From contig JBDTOO010000012.1 in the NCBI GenBank assembly GCA_039933215.1, positions 1-64,000 of the forward strand: a stretch of DNA of 64,000 nucleotides, read 5' to 3'. A program made the position numbers and the translations under genes. The notes under the pieces are model-generated. The model was not told the origin of the DNA and did not search any database. It saw nothing but the letters and a program-made list of their open reading frames with translations. Numbering within the stretch: position 1 is the first letter of the stretch; the number at the start of each line of letters is the position of its first letter. Positions 8,271-15,304 of the stretch are shown here, piece by piece. This stretch comes from JALYUA01 sp039933215. GTDB lineage: Bacteria; Acidobacteriota; Thermoanaerobaculia; UBA5066; Gp7-AA6.

Positions 8271-9261
8271 GCCGGCGCGCGCCGCGCGCACCGACTCGGG
8301 AGTCCTGCTCGCGCCCGCTCCCCCGCAGGCGCAGCTCGTGGCGGGGTTCGCCGCGGTGTACATCCTGTGGGGCTCGACTTATCTCGCGATCCGTTTCGCG
8401 GTGGAGTCCTTCCCTCCCTTCGTCATGGCGGGCACCCGCCACCTGACCGCGGGGCTCCTGCTCTTCGCGTGGCTGCGCTTCCGGGGGACGCCTCTTCCGG
8501 AGCGCCGTCACTGGCGCTCCGCCGCGATCATCGGAGCGCTTCTCCTCCTCGGCGGCAACGGTCTCGTCTCGTGGGCCGAGCAGCGCGTGCCCTCGGGCCT
8601 CGCCGCGCTCATCGTGGCGTCCGTCCCCATCTGGATGGCGATCGTGCAGGGCATTCAGAAGCGGCGCCGGCCTTCCGGCCCCGTCATCGCCGGTCTGCTC
8701 ATCGGCCTGGGCGGACTCGTCCTTCTGGTGATGCCCGGGCGCTTCGGCGGCGGCCACGTGGATCCACTCGGCGCCGCTGCGCTCCTCTTCGCCGCTCTCT
8801 CGTGGGTGATCGGATCGCTCTACTCGCGGCGCGCGGCGCTCCCGACCTCGACGCTCCTCGCGATCTCCATGGAGATGATCGCGGGAGGCGCCATCCTGTG
8901 GCTCTTCGGGCTCGCCGTCGGCGAGGGGGCGCGGATCCATCTCTCGGACTTCACGTTGCGGGCGACGCTGTCGCTCGGCTATTTGATCGTGTTCGGCTCG
9001 CTCATCGGATTCTCGGCCTATATCTGGCTGCTCAAGGTGACCACCCCGGCCCGGGTGACGACCTACGCGTACGTCAATCCGATCGTCGCGGTCCTGCTCG
9101 GCTGGGCGTTTGCGGAAGAGGCGCTCACGCTGCGGATCGGGATCGCGGCGGCGGCGATCGTGGGAGCGGTCGCGCTCATCATCCGGTACGGAGGAGAGAG
9201 CGCGCCCCGCCGGCCGTCGCCGGCCGCTTCTCCCGCGCCCGCACCGAAGGGGGAAGCGTGA
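8263..9261 (+). CDS. EamA/DMT-family exporter (YedA-like)
   Basis: 332-residue transporter with ten predicted helices made of two EamA repeats. The first has the YILWGSTYLAIRFAVE signature and the arginine-rich RHLTAGLLLF helix of the YedA/RhtA-like branch; the second starts near LGAAALLFAALSWVIGSLYS. Such carriers export amino acids or other metabolites, which fits the Lrp-type regulator directly upstream. GTG start at 8263 overlaps the regulator's stop. The tail is Pro/Ala-rich. The exported compound is not known. Confidence 0.88.
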   Translation: MAEPARAARTDSGVLLAPAPPQAQLVAGFAAVYILWGSTYLAIRFAVESFPPFVMAGTRHLTAGLLLFAWLRFRGTPLPERRHWRSAAIIGALLLLGGNGLVSWAEQRVPSGLAALIVASVPIWMAIVQGIQKRRRPSGPVIAGLLIGLGGLVLLVMPGRFGGGHVDPLGAAALLFAALSWVIGSLYSRRAALPTSTLLAISMEMIAGGAILWLFGLAVGEGARIHLSDFTLRATLSLGYLIVFGSLIGFSAYIWLLKVTTPARVTTYAYVNPIVAVLLGWAFAEEALTLRIGIAAAAIVGAVALIIRYGGESAPRRPSPAASPAPAPKGEA

Positions 9262-9767
9262 CGCCCGGGTTGGAAGCGGCGGCCCGGCTCGCCGTGCTCC
9301 TCGACCTGTTCGACGAGGCCTACGACCGCGCCGCGTGGCACGGCCCGAATCTCCTCGGCTCCGTCCGGCGGGTCTCCGCCGCCGACGCCTCCTGGAAACC
9401 GGGGAAGGACCGGCACAGCGTCCACGAGCTCGTCCTCCATGCCGCGTACTGGAAGTACGTCGTGAGGCGGAGGCTGACGGGGGAGAAGCGCGGTTCCTTC
9501 CCGCTGAAGGGGAGCAACTACTTCGAGACTCCGGCGCGGCTCTCGGACGAGGCGTGGCGCCAGTCCCGGGAGCTCCTCGCCTCGCAGCATCGGGCGCTGC
9601 GCGCCGTTGTCGCCGCGTTTCCGCCGGAGCGCCTCGCGCAGAAGACGCCCGGCAGCCGGTACTCGAACGAGAGGACGATCCTGGGCGCCGCCGCCCACGA
9701 CATCTACCATGCCGGGCAGATCCAGCTCGTAAAGGCGCTGCGGCGCGGGAAGGGAAAGGCGCGATGA
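9258..9767 (+). CDS. DinB-fold protein
   Basis: 169-residue four-helix-bundle protein of the DinB superfamily. The metal-site histidines are in SVHELVLHAAYWKYVVRRRL and AAHDIYHAGQIQLVK, the latter a hallmark HxxYHxGQI segment. The family includes thiol-dependent transferases and metal-dependent hydrolases; the precise reaction is unknown. The GTG start at 9258 overlaps the preceding stop (GTGA). Third gene of the Lrp operon. Confidence 0.85.
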   Translation: MTPGLEAAARLAVLLDLFDEAYDRAAWHGPNLLGSVRRVSAADASWKPGKDRHSVHELVLHAAYWKYVVRRRLTGEKRGSFPLKGSNYFETPARLSDEAWRQSRELLASQHRALRAVVAAFPPERLAQKTPGSRYSNERTILGAAAHDIYHAGQIQLVKALRRGKGKAR

Positions 9768-10297
9768 CGTCTGACGACCGGTACCCGATCGGGCCCTTTC
9801 GGATGGAGGGCGACCGGCTCGCCGCCGACGAGCGCGCCCGATCCCTCGCGCAGATCGCGGAGGCGCCCGCCCGGCTGCGGGAAGCGGTCGCGGGCTTCTC
9901 GGAGGCGCAGCTCGACACGCCCTACCGCGAGGGAGGCTGGACCGTGCGGCAGGTCGTGCACCACGTCCCCGACAGCCACATCAACGCCTACACGCGGTTC
10001 AAGCTCGCCCTGACCGAGCCGGAGCCGGTCATCCGCACGTACGAAGAGGGGGAGTGGGCGAAACTCGACGACGCGCGGACGGCGCCCGTCGGGATCTCGC
10101 TCGATCTCTTAGACGCCCTGCATGCGCGGTGGATGCGGCTGCTCACCTCGCTCGGCCCCTCCGACTTCGAGCGGCGGTTCCGGCACCCGGAGTCGGGCCC
10201 GGCGCCGCTCGACCGGCTCGTCGCTCTCTACGCGTGGCACGGACGCCACCACGTGGAGCACATCGCGTCGCTCGCGCGGCGCCGCGGGTGGAGATGA
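9764..10297 (+). CDS. YfiT/BstA-like metal-dependent transferase (DinB fold)
   Basis: 177-residue protein close to the Bacillus YfiT/BstA group: GGWTVRQVVHHVPDSHINAY with H66/H67 and a C-terminal YAWHGRHHVEHI supply the nickel/zinc-binding histidines. Family members transfer bacillithiol to electrophiles or hydrolyse small amides. Without other bacillithiol genes here, the thiol is unknown. Start ATG 9764 overlaps the previous gene's stop (ATGA); the next gene overlaps in the same way. Confidence 0.87.
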   Translation: MTSDDRYPIGPFRMEGDRLAADERARSLAQIAEAPARLREAVAGFSEAQLDTPYREGGWTVRQVVHHVPDSHINAYTRFKLALTEPEPVIRTYEEGEWAKLDDARTAPVGISLDLLDALHARWMRLLTSLGPSDFERRFRHPESGPAPLDRLVALYAWHGRHHVEHIASLARRRGWR

Positions 10298-10968
10298 CCG
10301 GGCGGATCCTGGACCTCTCGCACGCGATCGAAGACGGGATGATCACCTATCCGGGGCTCCCCGTCCCGCGGATTGGCGAACATCTCTCCCGCGAGGCCTC
10401 GAAGGCGAAGTACGCCGCGGGCACGACCTTCGCGATCTCTTCGATCGAGCTCGTCGGCAATACCGGCACGTACATCGACGCGCCGCTCCACCGCTTCGCC
10501 GAGGGCGCCGACCTCGCCTCCCTTCCTCTCGAGCGCATCGCCGGCGTCCCGGGCGCGGCGATCGACGCGCGGTCCGCCGGACGGGCGATCGGGCCGGAGG
10601 CCTTTTCCGGCATCGAGGTCGCGGGGCGCGCGATCCTGTTCTCGACGGGCTGGGACGCGCACTGGCGGACTCCCCGGTACGGCGCCGGGGAGCATCCGTA
10701 CCTCACGCGGGCGGCGGCGGAGGCGCTGGTCCGCGGAGGCGCGGCGCTCGTGGGCATCGACTCGCTGAACATCGACGACGCGTCCGACGGGCAGCGGCCG
10801 GCGCACACGGCGCTCCTGCGCGCGGGGATCCCGATCCTGGAGCACCTCTGCCGGCTGTCGGAGCTGCCGCCGTCGGGCTTCCGCGTGCACGCGGTCCCGG
10901 CTCCCTGGCGCGGCGTGACGAGCTTTCCCGTGCGGGCCTACGCGATGCTGCCGGACGAGTCCGCATGA
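10294..10968 (+). CDS. Cyclase-family (KynB-like) hydrolase, variant metal site
   Basis: 224-residue protein of the putative cyclase/kynurenine formamidase family, recognised by LDLSHAIEDGMITYPGLP at the start, DAPLHRF, and a conserved late region (IGIDSLNIDD, then HTALLRAGIPILE). In KynB the metal is bound by a HxGTHxDxPxH motif. Here it reads NTGTYIDAPLH, so both histidines are replaced (N and Y) while the aspartate and the last histidine remain. I recall this NTGTY subgroup from other bacteria, so it is probably a stable variant and not damage; its chemistry may differ. Last gene of the operon, ATGA overlap. Confidence 0.85.
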   Translation: MTGRILDLSHAIEDGMITYPGLPVPRIGEHLSREASKAKYAAGTTFAISSIELVGNTGTYIDAPLHRFAEGADLASLPLERIAGVPGAAIDARSAGRAIGPEAFSGIEVAGRAILFSTGWDAHWRTPRYGAGEHPYLTRAAAEALVRGGAALVGIDSLNIDDASDGQRPAHTALLRAGIPILEHLCRLSELPPSGFRVHAVPAPWRGVTSFPVRAYAMLPDESA

Positions 10969-10972
10969 AAGC

Positions 10973-11047
10973 GGGGTGACGGATGACCGGTAATGGGTTT
11001 CAGCAGGTTGGGGCTGCCGTCACCTGTCACCTGTCACCCTTCACCCG
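10973..11047. repeat. Heptamer dyad repeat, locus 2
   Basis: Three degenerate GGGTGA-type heptamers (10973-10992) are followed by a centre containing CAGC...GCTG and four inverted heptamers TCACCTG, TCACCTG, TCACCCT, TCACCCG (11020-11047). It has the same plan as the array at 1761-1846 and lies between the cyclase stop and the sugar dehydrogenase start. Confidence 0.8.
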
Positions 11048-11130
11048 TCCATGATGAAGAGTTTCTTGGGTCGCCGGTCCGGTCTCGCGGAATCGGTCTA
11101 AACTGGCCTTCCGCCGTCGTGGCGGACGGC

Positions 11131-12522
11131 ATGACACCGAACCACCCTCCCTCCTCGCGAAGCCCCTCCCGGTCCGGGACGTCCCTCCTGGTGCTCGCCG
11201 TCGCGGCCGTTCTCGCGCTGGCGATCCGGGCGCGGCCGGAGCCTCCGTCCGAGCCGGACCGCCCGCTCGCCGTCGGGGCGCCGGACATCGCGCTGCAGCT
11301 GGTCACCGGCGGCCTCTCGGGTATCACGTCGCTCGTCAGCGCCCCCGGCGACAGCCGGATCTTCATCACCGAGCAGGGGGGCCGGGTCCGCATCTGGGAC
11401 GGGACGCAGCTCCTGGCCGCGTCGTTTTTGGACGTCAGCGGGCTGATCACTCCCAACCGCGGCAGCGAGCAGGGCCTGCTCTGCGTCGTCTTCCACCCGC
11501 AGTTCGCGTCGAACGGGTTCTTCTTCATTAACTACACCGACGCCACCGGCTCGACCGTCGTGGCGCGCTACCATGCGCAGCCCTCCGCGAACGTCGCCGA
11601 CGCGGGCGGGGTGAAGCTCCTGACGATCACGCAGCCGTTCGCGAACCACAACGGCGGCGAGCTCCAGTTCGGGCCGGACGGGTTTCTTTACATCGGCATG
11701 GGAGACGGCGGCTCCGGCGACGACCCGATGTGCAACGCGCAGAATGACCTGTCGCTCCTCGGCAAGCTGCTCCGCGTCGACGTCGATCAGAACGTCAGCA
11801 CGGCGCCGTTCTACGGGATCCCGCCGACCAACCCGACCCTTTCCGGCGTGCAGAACGAGATCTGGGCGAAGGGACTTCGGAACCCGTGGCGGTTCTCCTT
11901 TGACCGGACAACCGGCGACCTCTGGATCGGCGACGTCGGCCAGAGCGCGCGCGAGGAGGTCGACTTCCACGCCGCGGGCACGGCCGGCGGGAAGAATTAC
12001 GGCTGGAAAGTGATGGAGGGGAGCATCTGCGGAAACGGCGGCTTAAACGGCTGCCCGACTGGGGCCTCCGCGCCGCCGCCCTGCAACTCGCCCGCGTACA
12101 CCGGGCCGGTCTTCGAATACACCCACGGCGCCGGATGCTCGATTACCGGCGGATACGTGTACCGGGGCACGCTCATGCCCGCATTCGTCGGGTCGTATTT
12201 CTACGGGGACTATTGCACCCGGACCATCTGGGCAAATGCCGGCGTGCTGAGCCCCAGCCCCGCGAACATCACGACGTTCGGAGAGGACGCGGCGGGCGAG
12301 CTCTACGTCGGGACGCCCTCGAGCTTCTACCGCATCCTGCAGGCCGGAGCCGCCACGCCGACGCCGAGCGCGACGCGGACCGTTACGACGACTCCGACCC
12401 GCACGCGCACGCGGACCGTGACGCCGACCGCCATGACCCGCACGCCGACGCCGACCATCACGCCGATCCGCCCGCATCGGCGCCGGCCGACGCCGCGGGT
12501 GCTGAACCGCGCTCCGGTCTGA
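11131..12522 (+). CDS. Secreted PQQ-type glucose/sorbosone dehydrogenase
   Basis: 463-residue secreted six-bladed beta-propeller of the glucose/sorbosone dehydrogenase family. Signal-anchor helix at about 15-30; core motifs IFITEQGGRVRIWDG, GLLCVVFHPQFASNGFFF, FANHNGGELQFGPDGFLYIG (the propeller histidine), KGLRNPWRFSFDR and WIGDVGQSAREEVDF. It should oxidise a sugar in the periplasm or at the surface using PQQ. The last 60 residues are a Thr-Pro-Arg linker (TPTPSATRT, TRTRTRT, ITPIRPHRRRPTPR) with no membrane helix after it. ATG 11131 is assigned; GTG 11119 is a close alternative and a longer start would read into the heptamer repeat. Confidence 0.88.
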   Translation: MTPNHPPSSRSPSRSGTSLLVLAVAAVLALAIRARPEPPSEPDRPLAVGAPDIALQLVTGGLSGITSLVSAPGDSRIFITEQGGRVRIWDGTQLLAASFLDVSGLITPNRGSEQGLLCVVFHPQFASNGFFFINYTDATGSTVVARYHAQPSANVADAGGVKLLTITQPFANHNGGELQFGPDGFLYIGMGDGGSGDDPMCNAQNDLSLLGKLLRVDVDQNVSTAPFYGIPPTNPTLSGVQNEIWAKGLRNPWRFSFDRTTGDLWIGDVGQSAREEVDFHAAGTAGGKNYGWKVMEGSICGNGGLNGCPTGASAPPPCNSPAYTGPVFEYTHGAGCSITGGYVYRGTLMPAFVGSYFYGDYCTRTIWANAGVLSPSPANITTFGEDAAGELYVGTPSSFYRILQAGAATPTPSATRTVTTTPTRTRTRTVTPTAMTRTPTPTITPIRPHRRRPTPRVLNRAPV

Positions 12523-12531
12523 CCGGCCCGT

Positions 12532-14172
12532 TCAGTCGATCCGCTCGTAGACCACGAGCGGGCTCTCGAGGCCTTCGGTCTCGGAGGCCGGCCCCCAGCG
12601 CATCGCGATGGCGTCTCCCCGCGGCACGCCGATGCCCACGACCCGGTAGTGGTTCCGGTACTCCCCCCACCAGCGGAAGATGTCGTCGTGCGATTCGGGG
12701 CGCCGGAGCCAGGACGTCGGGGCCCCGATCCAGACAGCGTGGCGGGGCCTCGCGCGCGCGATCTCGCCCGCCATCCGCCGCTGCATCGCGAGGGCGAACG
12801 GCTGGGGCTCCATCAGGGCATAGGTGTAGATGAACCCGGTCGCGGAGCGGCGGCGGGCGTAGAAGAAGATCTGCGGCTCGGAGCCGAGCACGGCCACGCG
12901 GTCCGTGGCCGCGGAATGCTCGCGGATGTAGCGGGAGACCTCGACGCTCTCGACGAACGGGTTCGGGCCGTAGCAGAGACGGCTGATCTCCTCCGGTCCG
13001 AGCCGGAAGAGGTAGTCGCGCTCTCCCCACAGGGCGGTCGCGAGGCTCGCGCCCAGGACGATCCCCGCGGCGGCGAGGCCGAGCGCCGGGGTCCCCCGGC
13101 GCGACACGGCCGCGCGCAGGTTCTCGACGGCGACGCCGGCGAGCAGGGCGGCCGCAGGCAGCAGGAGGATGAAGTAGTGGCTGCGAAAAAGGAGCCCCGG
13201 GCAGATCGCCAGGAAGGACAACCCTGCGAGCGAGAGGATCTGCGGGGTCTGCTCGCGCGCGGCCGGGCCGCGGGAGAGGGTGGCGAGCCCGACGGCCGCG
13301 AGCGCCCAGAGAAGCGGCGCCGCCGCGACGATCGCTCGCGCCTGTGTTCCGAAGAGCGCGAAGCCGGTCGCGATGTCGACCTGGCCCACGTAATGCCGGG
13401 CGTAGCGGAACGTCCAGAAAAAGAATGAGGGGAACGCTCCGGCGCCCCAGAGCCAGAGGCACACCAGCGCGAACGGCGCCGCGGCGCCGGCGGCCAAGAG
13501 AAGCAGGCGCCGCACGGCGCGAAGCGGGAGGAGCGGGCGCTCCGCCCGCTCGGCGAGGAGAAGCCAGACGGCGCCGAGGGCGACGAACGCCGCCCCGTGC
13601 TGCTTCATCACGTACGACAAGCCCAGCAGTACACCGGCGAGAACGAGGAGGCCGTTCCGGCGCCGCCGGAGAGCGGCATCCAGAACGAGGAGGCCGCCCA
13701 ATGCCGGCAGCAGGAGGAAGTGCTCGGAGTTGGCCGAGAAGCCGAGCACGGACGCGCTCAGCGACAGGAAGGCGAAGGCGGCCGCGGCCGCGACGGCCAC
13801 CGTGCGCCCGGCGAGGCGGAGCCCGAGAAGAAAGACCATCAGGATCGCCGCGGCGTTGAACGCGATGGCGCCCCCGTGGATGGCCCGGACCGTCTCGCCC
13901 AGAAGACCCATCGCGACCGCGTAGGCGACGTACACGCCCGGGTTCTTCATGTTGAACGCTTCGACGTAGGGCGGGACGCCCTGCAGAAGGAGCTGCCCCG
14001 CGTAGGCGTACTCGCCCTCGTCGCGCTCCAGCGGAATGTCGAGCAGGCGGAGGCGGACGGCGACGGAGCCGGCCACGATCAGGGCGAGCAGCAGCCACGC
14101 GGCCTGCGTCCGTGAGCGGCGGTCCGCATCCGGGGCGGGATCTGTCACTCGAGTTTGAACGTTCTCTCCCAA
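12532..14172 (-). CDS. GT39-type (dolichyl-P-mannose mannosyltransferase-like) membrane glycosyltransferase
   Basis: 546-residue GT-C fold enzyme. The first extracytoplasmic loop carries LERDEGEYAYAGQLLLQG, the DE-containing catalytic signature of family 39 (PMT/ArnT-like), followed by MKNPGVYVAYA and about ten further helices, then a soluble C-terminal domain with LGSEPQIFFYARRRSATGF. It should transfer a sugar from a polyprenyl phosphate to protein or lipid on the outer face of the membrane. The frame opens with TTG 14172; GTG 14148 is an alternative. Neither has a clear Shine-Dalgarno. Confidence 0.85.
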   Translation of the reverse strand: MGENVQTRVTDPAPDADRRSRTQAAWLLLALIVAGSVAVRLRLLDIPLERDEGEYAYAGQLLLQGVPPYVEAFNMKNPGVYVAYAVAMGLLGETVRAIHGGAIAFNAAAILMVFLLGLRLAGRTVAVAAAAAFAFLSLSASVLGFSANSEHFLLLPALGGLLVLDAALRRRRNGLLVLAGVLLGLSYVMKQHGAAFVALGAVWLLLAERAERPLLPLRAVRRLLLLAAGAAAPFALVCLWLWGAGAFPSFFFWTFRYARHYVGQVDIATGFALFGTQARAIVAAAPLLWALAAVGLATLSRGPAAREQTPQILSLAGLSFLAICPGLLFRSHYFILLLPAAALLAGVAVENLRAAVSRRGTPALGLAAAGIVLGASLATALWGERDYLFRLGPEEISRLCYGPNPFVESVEVSRYIREHSAATDRVAVLGSEPQIFFYARRRSATGFIYTYALMEPQPFALAMQRRMAGEIARARPRHAVWIGAPTSWLRRPESHDDIFRWWGEYRNHYRVVGIGVPRGDAIAMRWGPASETEGLESPLVVYERID

Positions 14173-14209
14173 ACTCCGCTCGAGGTAGACCGCCGCGAAC
14201 CTGGCGTCC

Positions 14210-14250
14210 CTCGAGGCGGCCGAGCTCAGTTTCCGGGATACCGCCTCGAG
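14210..14250. repeat. Perfect 10-base inverted repeat
   Basis: CTCGAGGCGG (14210-14219) and CCGCCTCGAG (14241-14250) flank a 21-base loop, in the spacer between the glycosyltransferase start and the left end of the RAYT element. It could be a leader hairpin, an operator or a preferred insertion site. Confidence 0.55.
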
Positions 14251-14264
14251 CTGGACTTACGGGG

Positions 14265-15218
14265 TCAGGCCTGCAAATCTGCAAGTTCGCAGATCCGCCG
14301 CTCGAGCCTGGTCAGCTCCTGCCTCGCTTCCGAAGATTCGGTGATCCGACGTTCCAGCGAGAGTACTCCATGGAGGAGGCCGGAATGCTCCCGGTGGAAG
14401 AGGCGGGCGAACTCCGTAACAGGAATTCCGAAAACCGCCCGACCCAGATAGGCAGCGGCGATCCGCGCCTTTGAGAAAGATCTCCGCTGTCCGCGGCGAC
14501 AGAGATCCTCAAAGCTCAGCGCGTAGAGGGGCGCGACGCAGCGGCCCACCCGCTCAGCCGTCCAGCCGATCCGCGGCTGAACTCCGCGACTCGACGGCGG
14601 CAAGACTTTGCGGGCGAACACGTCGCTTCCTTTGACTACGCGTTCTACGGCGGCGAGGCTCCCGTAGTCCGAGCTGGATCGACTGTCCATCAAGCGCCGA
14701 TAAGCGGCAACGGCCGCCGGGCGATTCGGGCCGAGCATTTGCAGAACAGAATCCAGGTCAAGCCAGCTCGGGCCCCGGCCCGCGCGGAAATACCGATCGC
14801 TCGACCAGGCGTACAACTCCGACTTTGTGACCATCCCGGCACGCACCGGATTCTCGTGGATGTAGCGCAGCAGGGCCATCAAGTACTCCTCGCGGTCAAC
14901 CAAATAGGACTTGAATCGTCCCTGGAACAGGTGGCCGACGCGCCGATGCCGCCGGTTGAACCACTGCGTGTACGAGAACTGAAGCCCGTGCATGATCCGG
15001 GACAGCCGTACCTCGCCTTCCTCGATCGCGAGGTGGATGTGGTTGCTCATGAGGCAGTAGGCGTAGAGGGAAAACTGGAACCTGGATCGATATCGGTCGA
15101 GCCGGTCGAGATACTCCTGCCGGTCCCGCTCGTCGCGGAAGACCGCCTTTCGCTCGTTGCCTCGGGCAATCACGTGATGGACCGCTCCACGCCCCTGGAG
15201 CCTCGGCGGCCGGGCGAT
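14265..15218 (-). CDS. REP-associated tyrosine transposase (TnpA-REP, Y1/HUH), no standard start codon
   Basis: 317 codons of a RAYT-type single-strand transposase. The family N-terminus reads ARPPRLQGRGAVHHVIARGN; the HUH metal site is CLMSNHIHL, the catalytic tyrosine lies in ALLRYIHENPVRAG, and a C-terminal DnaA-like helix-turn-helix ends the protein (FARLFHREHSGLLHGVLSL). Where relatives start with ATG-GCC-CGG, this gene has ATC at 15218-15216, with GGGGAGG placed 6 bases before it. No ATG, GTG or TTG lies nearby in frame upstream; the first downstream is the GTG of HHVIARGN, which would remove the first strand. It is either an ATC-initiated gene or one silenced by a single start-codon mutation; the rest is intact. 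Confidence 0.85.
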   Translation of the reverse strand: MARPPRLQGRGAVHHVIARGNERKAVFRDERDRQEYLDRLDRYRSRFQFSLYAYCLMSNHIHLAIEEGEVRLSRIMHGLQFSYTQWFNRRHRRVGHLFQGRFKSYLVDREEYLMALLRYIHENPVRAGMVTKSELYAWSSDRYFRAGRGPSWLDLDSVLQMLGPNRPAAVAAYRRLMDSRSSSDYGSLAAVERVVKGSDVFARKVLPPSSRGVQPRIGWTAERVGRCVAPLYALSFEDLCRRGQRRSFSKARIAAAYLGRAVFGIPVTEFARLFHREHSGLLHGVLSLERRITESSEARQELTRLERRICELADLQA

Positions 15219-15224
15219 AGCGCA

Positions 15225-15231
15225 CCTCCCC
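15225..15231 (-). promoter_or_regulatory. Shine-Dalgarno before the ATC codon of the RAYT gene
   Basis: GGGGAGG on the reverse strand, 6 bases before the ATC at 15218. The ideal position supports that codon as the original initiation site. Confidence 0.65.
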
Positions 15232-15304
15232 GTATTCGGCGTCCTGCTGAACCCAGATTGTCGCGAGCCAGACCATCTTGCAGACTTGCAGGCCTGACCC
15301 CGGG

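Larger units (their letters stand above)
14261..15301. mobile_element. RAYT (REP-associated tyrosine transposase) element with terminal inverted repeats
   Basis: A 1041-base unit bounded by inverted repeats of about 25 bases (14261-14285 and 15277-15301; 24 of 25 positions agree). Each outer end reads GGGGTCAGGCCTGCAA and contains two TTGCAG half-sites. The only gene inside is a Y1/HUH transposase. Its stop codon lies within the left repeat (14265-14267). The right repeat joins a flanking GGGTCAG to make the palindrome CTGACCC-C-GGGTCAG (15294-15308) directly at the end of the TPR gene. No clear target duplication is visible, as expected of HUH enzymes. Confidence 0.85.
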
